NCBI GenBank assembly: GCA_014529385.2
Contig: CM043970.1
Span: 61,261,523-61,325,522, forward strand
From: Adiantum capillus-veneris
Taxonomy: Eukaryota > Streptophyta > Polypodiopsida > Polypodiales > Pteridaceae
Length of the DNA stretch: 64,000 nucleotides
Direction: 5' to 3'
The notes under the pieces were generated by a model, which was given only the letters and a program-made list of their open reading frames with translations, was not told the DNA's origin and ran no database searches. A program made the position numbers and the translations under genes. Every line of letters begins with the position of its first letter. Position 1 is the stretch's first letter. Below are positions 57,991 through 64,000 of the stretch, piece by piece.

Positions 57991-60058
57991 TTGGCTTCAA
58001 CTCAATCTTGTGTTGAACAACATCTACTCCACGCACGTCGGTGTAGTCTTTAGCAAAAAGCCTAGGAAACTTCCTTAGCACACATTTGAACTCCTCTCTT
58101 TCATCCTTTGTAAGTGTTGTTGATAGCATACCTTCCAGCATCCCTTCATCTTGATCACCTTCGTTCTCTTGAGGACCTACCTCCTCCAAGCCTTGACAAG
58201 AGGTCTCTTGGTTGCTTGGCTTAAACCTTACCCCCATGACTTCGATGGAAGACTCCTCTTCAGTAATGCTGTCGCTACTTTCTTCTTCTGAAGTGCTATC
58301 GGTCCAACCTTCTTCCGTCTCACTTTGAGATGATTCTTCATGGAGCTCCTCTTGGCGTTGCTCCTTCATGTCAAAGACAACCTTCTTGTGATTGTCATTC
58401 CTGCAAATTAGCTTTCCACTCTCCCAATCCTGCAAAGCTCGCATTTTCATTAGCCATGGTCTTCCTAGGATAAATGGGTAACCATTTCCCTTGGTAGACA
58501 TGACATAGAAATCCACTGCCTTCTTAATGCCAAAGGCCTCCACAAAAACATTTTTACAAATGCCTACGCACCTAGCCTTGCTATTGTTTGCCATCTTGAC
58601 CCTAATTTCAGGTGTCTCATGGATGTGCATGCCTAGTTTTTGCATGAGTCCCTCTGTCATGATGCAAATTTGTGCACCCCCATCCACTAGACCTTTCCTA
58701 ACCAATCTCCCTTTGATGTAACAGTCTAGCACCGGTGTAATGTCTTCATTCATTTCAGCTTGTGCAATTTTTACAACAGGCACACTCTCTTTTACCTTTC
58801 TCCTAGTGCTAACTGCCCTTGTTAAATCCCTCCTAACTTGTGGACATAATGCAAGAAATTGAGGCCATGAAATATCAGGACCCTTACCTCTCATGTCTTC
58901 CAACAAGTTGTACGGAGCCATACCATGTCCAAGAGGGAAGTCTTGGAGGTTGATACGACGTCGAGTCCTCTTGGTTTCCTTGGTTCCCTTTGCCTTCTTG
59001 CCTTGTCCATGGTCACTCTGTGATGTGACTTCTTCTTTCTCTTTACCTTTTCCTCGGCCACGCTTAATTCCATTGGCTTCCATGTCAACCTCATTTGAAT
59101 TTGTCACCTCTACCACATGCACATTTGGATCTGGCAAAGGTGGAACTCCTTCTACCCCTTGTGGAGGTGGTCTTGGTCCATTTGGCCTTTGTAGAAGCCT
59201 TGGTTGTTGACCAGTTCCTTCACCTGCATTCATCACTGGGTAATTCAAGTTAGGCCTCCCTGGCTCCCCACGGGGCCAAGGACAATTATACATCCCATGT
59301 CCAGACTCTCCGCAATTCCAACATTGCAAGACTCTCCTAGGTCGTGGATCTCGCTCTTCAGACTTCTTTTCTTGTCCCTTTGGACCTACAGCTTGTACAA
59401 GGTGAATTGACAGGCTGCTTAAAGATTCGTTTAACTTCTCAATTACTTCTGCCGTTACCTCAGGAAGCCCCCTCGATGTTGATGCTTGTGACTTACCTTT
59501 GGGTCTAAGACCTTCTATTGGAACCTCTCCCCTTAAGCACTTGAGTTTCCTATACTTCTCAGCAGCCCTAGTTTCAGCTGCATCAAAAGTAGCAGGTGCA
59601 CCCGCCTCAACTTTTACCTTAAGGTCAGGAAAGAGTCCGGCTATGAACCTCTCCTTCTTTAAAAATTCTGCACCATCACCAGGGTTAGCAACATTTCGTA
59701 TCCATAGAGCCCAAAGACGTAGAAACTCTTGCTTGTACAAGTAGTAGTCATCTAAGTCTTTTTGCTTATGAGAAACAATGTCTTGCCATAGTTTCTGAGT
59801 GTTTTGGGGATCAAAGAAGTATCTCTTAAAACGATTTAAAACTTCTGTGTAATTCCCCTTAACTTCCTCAGGCAAAGAGTCAAACCAAGTACTAGCATCT
59901 TTCCTAAGGACCACCTCAAACATTTCTACACGTTCTTGATCGGTTACTATCCTCTTGATACGGCAAGACATCTTGAAATTTGCTAAAAATAATTCTGCAT
60001 CCTCTCCAGGCTCTCCAAAGAAAAGAGGATATCCAGACATTTGGCGTTGGCTCTCCAT
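57991..60058 (-). pseudogene. Copy C gag-protease
   Basis: ATG 60058 (MESQRQMSGYPLFFGEPGED). A Retrotrans_gag region follows (LRKDASTWFDSLPEEVKGNY, YYLYKQEFLRLWALWIRN), then a CCHC knuckle CWNCGESGHGMYNC near 59300, a basic stretch, and retropepsin with LVDGGAQICIM near 58680, where DGGA replaces DTGA. An acidic linker (SQSETEEGWTDSTSEEESSD) leads to the RT. The frame is open for about 690 codons and ends in an aberrant tail after the one-base loss near 57992. Longest intact reading frame of any gypsy element here. Confidence 0.92.
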
Positions 60059-60107
60059 TATTATGAAAGAATACAATATGAGTTACAATAAGGGATACAA
60101 TAGAGAT

Positions 60108-60566
60108 CTAGAACCACTCGCCTGCAAATGAAGAAGTGAGACAATACCACTCTAGGTTTTCTTCTTCAGCTATCCAAGCTTCAATAAGGTCTCGATTTGT
60201 TTGATCAAAACAAAAGGGTAGACTATTGATGAGCTCTAAGAAGGGTTGAAATTCTTCAAAGCTAAGGCGATAAACAGAAATCTCTAGAACTTCATTTTCT
60301 GGATCCAAAAGAGAAACCACGTCCCAAGTGATAAATTGCACTTGCTCTACAATTCCCAATGCACAAGCGGTTTGTATAAAAACTAGATCTTCATGCTCGT
60401 CGAAGGCCGTGAGAAAGTAGCAATTGACTAGGAGCTCCTTTCCTTCGAGTTCCACACAGTCGGAGTGAGGCAACCTTCTCACAATTTCATAAAGAACATC
60501 CTCATCAAGTCCAATCAAGTTTGCAAGATTTAAAGACTCCACTTGTGCTACAAAATTCCTGGACAA
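60108..60566 (-). CDS. Extra ORF b2 of copy C, F-box-like start
   Basis: About 150 open codons upstream of gag. It begins without ATG (first codon TTG), so it may be an exon or have lost its start. LDEDVLYEIVRRLPHSDCVE resembles the first helices of an F-box. It goes on to EDLVFIQTACALGIVEQVQF and RLSFEEFQPFLELINSLPF. It is a tandem paralogue of b1 (same order: VRRLPH, FIQ.(A/V)CAL..V..V.F, RL(S/T)F.EF.P.L.LINSLPF). Absent from copy B, where only about 90 bp separate a2 from gag. If the F-box reading is right it could link to SCF ubiquitin ligases; this is a weak inference. Confidence 0.5.
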   Translation of the reverse strand: MSRNFVAQVESLNLANLIGLDEDVLYEIVRRLPHSDCVELEGKELLVNCYFLTAFDEHEDLVFIQTACALGIVEQVQFITWDVVSLLDPENEVLEISVYRLSFEEFQPFLELINSLPFCFDQTNRDLIEAWIAEEENLEWYCLTSSFAGEWF

Positions 60567-60612
60567 AAACTCCTTAGGATTATGGTTAAATCATTCAAAA
60601 GCATAAAGAGAT

Positions 60613-61167
60613 TTACAATGTCTCTATGAACAAAGTGTCATAGAAAGTAGAGAAGGATGAGAATTTATACAAATTTGCAATCTTCTCTATGCTCTCTTTA
60701 TTAAGACAAGCTCTGAATAGCTCCCTATCTCCTTTGTTGAAAGCGAAAGGAAGACTATTAATAAGACGCAAATGAGGGAAAAATTCACCAAATGTGAGTC
60801 TATGAAGCATGAACTCTGGCCGCAATTTTCCTGAAGAGTCTTCCTCAATGGTGAAATGCACTCGCCAAACGCCAAATTTCACTCTATTTACCAATCTTAG
60901 GGCACACACTAGTTGGATGAATGCGCGGTCTTCCTTAGTGCCCAACAACAAGAGAAAAATGGAATCAACGCGTAGGACCTTCTATCTTAACTTCACCACC
61001 CTCTTGTTATGAGGGAGACGCCTTACTACTTGCTCCTGCAACTCAATTGGTAATAGAGCTAGATCTCTAAGGATTGAACTTTCACTGCACACACATTCCC
61101 AGTTAGAACAAATGATCGTTTTTTTGTTTCTTGTAACAACTTGGACAAAGAAAAAACAAACATACAC
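60613..61167 (-). pseudogene. Extra ORF b1 of copy C, F-box-like start, one in-frame TAG
   Basis: 185 codons in one frame with a TAG at 60982-60984. Text: LALLPIELQEQVVRRLPHNK (F-box-like LP.E....VVRRLP), after the stop FIQLVCALRLVNRVKFGVWR and HRLTFGEFFPHLRLINSLPF. No ATG precedes the F-box-like part other than one at 61163 whose reading frame differs. Tandem duplicate of b2. TTTTCTTTGTCCAAG upstream could be a 3' splice site, suggesting the real product is spliced. Not recognised as any annotated family. Confidence 0.5.
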
Positions 61168-61193
61168 ACTACTTTGCCGGGCTGCACTTCATT

Positions 61194-61412
61194 TTAAAAT
61201 AAAATGAACACATGTACATCAAAAGAAGTGTGGTAGTTGATGAGAGGTAGAATGACAGGGTTTGGTGATGCAAGAATTTCTCCTGCTCTTTGGGCACCAA
61301 ACATGAACACCATTCGTTGTTGAAAATGGATCTTTCTACTAATTGCAATGTTTATTCTAATATGTGGAGTAAAATGAAAGGGAAAAACCTCTATTCCTGG
61401 GCCATTATCCAT
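61194..61412 (-). CDS. Extra ORF a2 of copy C (unknown)
   Basis: 72 codons, true ATG at 61412, same as the ORF at 47315-47533 in copy B with few changes (RAGEILASPNPVILPLINYH). Intact in both copies. Tandem paralogue of a1, 21 bases downstream of its stop. Hydrophobic but no convincing membrane helix. No function known. Confidence 0.55.
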   Translation of the reverse strand: MDNGPGIEVFPFHFTPHIRINIAISRKIHFQQRMVFMFGAQRAGEILASPNPVILPLINYHTSFDVHVFILF

Positions 61413-61433
61413 GGCCTATGCATGTCCTAATGC

Positions 61434-61646
61434 TTAAAACAAAACAAAAATATAGACGTCCAAACTAAGGTCGTACCTAATGAGAGGCAAAATAAAAGGA
61501 TTTACTGAAGCGTTTATCTCGGCCAACCTAAGAGGACCTAAAATTCTACGAATGACACGTTGAAATTGCAACTTAGTACTAACAATTATGTGTACCTTTT
61601 GCCTTGCAATGGGAATGAAGGGATCATACAAAGCTTCGTGATTCAT
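61434..61646 (-). CDS. Extra ORF a1 of copy C (unknown)
   Basis: 70 codons, ATG at 61646, first ORF after the primer site. Nearly identical to 47555-47767 of copy B (LRLAEINASVNPFILPLIRY in both). Ends DVYIFVLF, like a2 (DVHVFILF). Retention of both frames in two copies with differing DNA hints at selection while the family was active, but the copies are too similar for a firm conclusion by eye. Confidence 0.55.
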   Translation of the reverse strand: MNHEALYDPFIPIARQKVHIIVSTKLQFQRVIRRILGPLRLAEINASVNPFILPLIRYDLSLDVYIFVLF

Positions 61647-61699
61647 GCAAACTACTTGACTATGCTAAAGGTTGATTCTACACAAAAATACACAAGCCG

Positions 61700-61717
61700 T
61701 CCTCCGTGGGGGCACCA
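61700..61717 (-). other. Copy C primer binding site
   Basis: On the minus strand TGGTGCCCCCACGGAGGA, three bases from the LTR end. Identical to element D 19928-19945. Confidence 0.78.
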
Positions 61718-61979
61718 ATTTGAGGCGGTCTGGGGCGGGCAACAAGAAGAGTGGCCTCTAGACACCCTTCAAGGCTCCCGTGCTGCTCAATGGGGCTGGG
61801 GCACAACACAACACAAACCAAAACAACAAACCCACCGCCAAATCCCAACTACACAAGGGGCACCACCTAGTTTAAGAACGAACTAGGACGCAAAAGAGGA
61901 GAATCGTTAGAGCAACCCACAAACAAGCAAGGAATTTACACTAACCCTAACACCAATGGAATACTCTCACACACTAAAA

Positions 61980-61982
<3 letters not shown>

Positions 61983-62051
<69 letters not shown>
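61983..62051. repeat. (GA)n microsatellite in copy C 5' LTR
   Basis: About 34 GA units at the conserved LTR position. Confidence 0.97.
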
Positions 62052-62053
<2 letters not shown>

Positions 62054-62718
62054 CTCGGGCTGCTTTGAAACGTATCGGCAATGATCAAGCAAACACAACT
62101 ATATATTTAAGAAAGAGAGAGAAAGGGGGAGGGGGTGCTTGTTGTATTAATACCTTCTTACAAATCTGTCATGACAAATCAAAGTGAGATTAGTACTTGT
62201 TCAACATAGCTTGCGTAAATTTCACCACAACACATCACAAGAAAAGCCACCCCAATCACTGTCTTAAGGCCAGGGGAGTCCTCTCCACCCTGTCGCTCTC
62301 TTACAGTATGTGGGATTTAAGGCTAGATTGATGACAACACCAGAGACAAGCTATCAAGAACTTAACAAAAAAAAAAAAAACACCAAGACACTTACACATC
62401 ATTGTTGTCCATTACTTCACGTTGGAAGGGAGACAAAGTATCCAAGCTTAGTCCAAATCCACCCTCCTTGATTCAGCGAATGTTGGGCTTACACTAGTAG
62501 GAGAAATGATAGATTTCCTACTCTCAATTGAATGATCACTCTCTCTCTTACAATGGCATAGATTTCCCTTGCTAATCCCCTATTACAACACATGCACATG
62601 CATAAGACAATGAGCTTCCACTCAAGAGCTCCTTCTAGAGAGGTTGAGCTTGGCTTCTCAAGCTATAGCATAGTGCTCTTGCTTATGGCTCCCCCCTTTT
62701 ATGCTAGCTACACCCTCC

Positions 62719-62725
62719 TTTTATA
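62719..62725 (-). promoter_or_regulatory. Probable TATA box of copy C 5' LTR
   Basis: TATAAAAGGAGGGTG on the minus strand. The same box stands at 53018-53024 and near 32020 in copy B, and is mutated in old copy A. A start about 30 bases on (near 62690) would leave U3 outside and place the GA run in the transcript. Confidence 0.6.
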
Positions 62726-64000
62726 GCAATTTTGAAGGCTAGGGTTACTCCTCTAACCATGGTTGGGTTAGATTTTCAGCAATTTATCTAATTTCTTTTG
62801 CTTGGAATTATCAAGAAGTTGGTGGGGAAAGAGAGAGGAGAGAAATGGAGGTGATAGGACTTTTCATAGTGGGTTAGTGTTAGTAGAGTTAGTATTAATT
62901 TACAAATGGAATTGAATATTTACAATGGGAGTATCCATGTAGGATACAAATAAGGAAGAAAAACTCTTAAGAGGTAAGAAAAGGTGGATTTCTTACAAGG
63001 TTGATGCTCCAAGTGTCTTGAGTAGGGCCAATTTTGACGCTTGTTGACGGTCCACTAGCTTTGACGGTACATTTTTTCTCCACTCTTGACCTTCCTTGAG
63101 AGACAAGGTAATTGAAGCTGAGTAATCAACCACCATGATGCTGTCTTTTAAGAGAAGAGGCTGAATTTTTTGGTTTTTTGATAGATATGGGTAATTTGGA
63201 GGAGGAAAAATGAGACTAGGTGGTCAATTTTGGAATGGAATTGTGTGTGGGAGGTATGAGTTCACCATGGTTTCTCTTATTCTTCAAGGTTGAGGAGAAG
63301 GTGAGTAGTGTGCAGAGAGGAGTGGTGAGAGAGATGGGGATGATGAGTGGAGAAGTGTGTGTGAAAGAGGAAAATGATAAAGTGGAAGAGAGAGTGTGGC
63401 TGCATAGCATGGGAAAACTGGGGTCCACTAAAAAATCATAGCTCACAGCTGGTAGCTCCAAAAATCATGAAAAAATTTGGGGTGATTATTCAGAGCGTGG
63501 GCTACATTTTCTCTTTTGACCACCGCTCCAAATTCGGAGTGGAGATAGGTGCCAAAATTCTCACCAAAAAGCCTGTTTTTAAGGCCTGCAAAAGTCTTTT
63601 AGTGGTCCCCTCCTTTGTTGAATTTGTACAATGCATCCAAGAGTGAGCCCCTCCTTTGTCATATTATAATACAAAGCATTCAAGTTGCCCTTGACCCATG
63701 CATGGAGGAGGATTATTGGTGAAATAAGAAATATATACATGGTGGGACTAGTGTATGGACTATTCATGGACTTTAGCTCAATGAGCACATGGTGTTAGAA
63801 TAATGAGTAAAAATAATAATAAAAATATGGAAGAGTTATGGATATGGAAAGATATTGGAATCATATGATATGGTCCCTCCTTGAATTATTTTTGGTGAAA
63901 GAGGAAAATGTATGCAAGTAAATAATATAATAAAAGTAACCAATGAGTAGAAATCAATTTTTTGTTTTCACGAGGGTGAGGGTGAAAATGTGGGAGTGAT

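Larger units (their letters stand above)
52008..64000 (-). mobile_element. Gypsy copy C (Tat-type), nearly complete, 5' LTR cut by window end
   Basis: Minus strand. 3' LTR 52008-54752, polypurine tract, integrase-RNase H-RT-protease-gag (54781-60058), four extra ORFs (60108-61646), primer site, 5' LTR from 61721 to beyond 64000 (expected end near 64465). A classical RNase H is followed by an archaeal-type RNase H (DGAFRRAIGKAGGG...NNEAEY...DADLLAQ), the mark of the Tat lineage (Ogre, Retand). By eye the two LTRs differ at about a dozen substitutions over 2.28 kb plus a few length changes, so it is the youngest gypsy copy here. Two frameshifts in pol make it defective. Confidence 0.93.
61721..64000 (-). 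repeat. Copy C 5' LTR (incomplete at window end)
   Basis: Matches 52008-54300 with about a dozen substitutions visible, e.g. CGTGCTGCTC against CGTGATGCTC and GAGCGTGGGC against GAGTGTGGGT. The outer 465 bp or so lie outside the window. Confidence 0.95.

Overview
This is nuclear DNA of a land plant with a large, repeat-rich genome. Three things point there: intact plant-style Ty1/copia and Tat-type Ty3/gypsy retrotransposons, a PLS-type pentatricopeptide (PPR) pseudogene, and GT-AG introns. I see no intact host gene, rRNA, tRNA or CRISPR. The species cannot be told from the sequence. Almost everything is transposable elements nested in one another, at several stages of decay.

Layout. 1-1.5 kb: decayed gypsy gag-protease (+). 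1.5-10.9 kb: 3' part of gypsy copy A (-), split by a complete copia element (4543-9634, +) with a near-perfect 5-bp target duplication. 10.9-16.4 kb: mostly unidentified, with a 34-base G run. 16.4-18.2 kb: PPR pseudogene (-) just downstream of a gag fragment (-), possibly one gene-capturing element F bounded by diverged repeats at 15.1 and 24.8 kb. 18.2-24.8 kb: gypsy D (+), LTR-gag-protease-integrase tail-LTR with most of pol missing. 25.5-27.7 kb: unidentified. 27.7-31.15 kb: another gypsy gag (+). 31.16-48.4 kb: gypsy copy B (-), interrupted at 36481-46992 by a 10.5-kb DNA transposon. 48.4-52.0 kb: a gag-only copia-like LTR element (TR-GAG-like). 52.0-64 kb: the best preserved gypsy, copy C (-), inserted in the right LTR of the TR-GAG element; its 5' LTR runs off the window.

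The most unusual object is the 10.5-kb DNA transposon. It has imperfect terminal inverted repeats and a 10-bp target duplication. On the minus strand it carries a Mutator-like transposase (zinc-binding N-terminus, DDE region with CxxH, SWIM finger). On the plus strand, diverging from it, is an intron-rich gene whose product reads as a ParB/Srx-like domain (GNHR motif) followed by a methyltransferase with motif IV (DLPFG) before motif I (FGCG), the order of beta-class amino-methyltransferases. The space between the genes holds four copies of a CpG-rich dyad, one with a perfect 18-bp palindrome. I know of no described plant element with this gene set, but a search is needed.

A second unusual point is that gypsy copies B and C carry extra ORFs between primer site and gag: a tandem pair of about 70 codons in both copies, plus a second tandem pair with an F-box-like start only in C. 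The frames are mostly broken by in-frame stops. Eight of eleven in the copia polyprotein and the two transposon genes are TAG, the pattern expected from deamination of methylated CAG.
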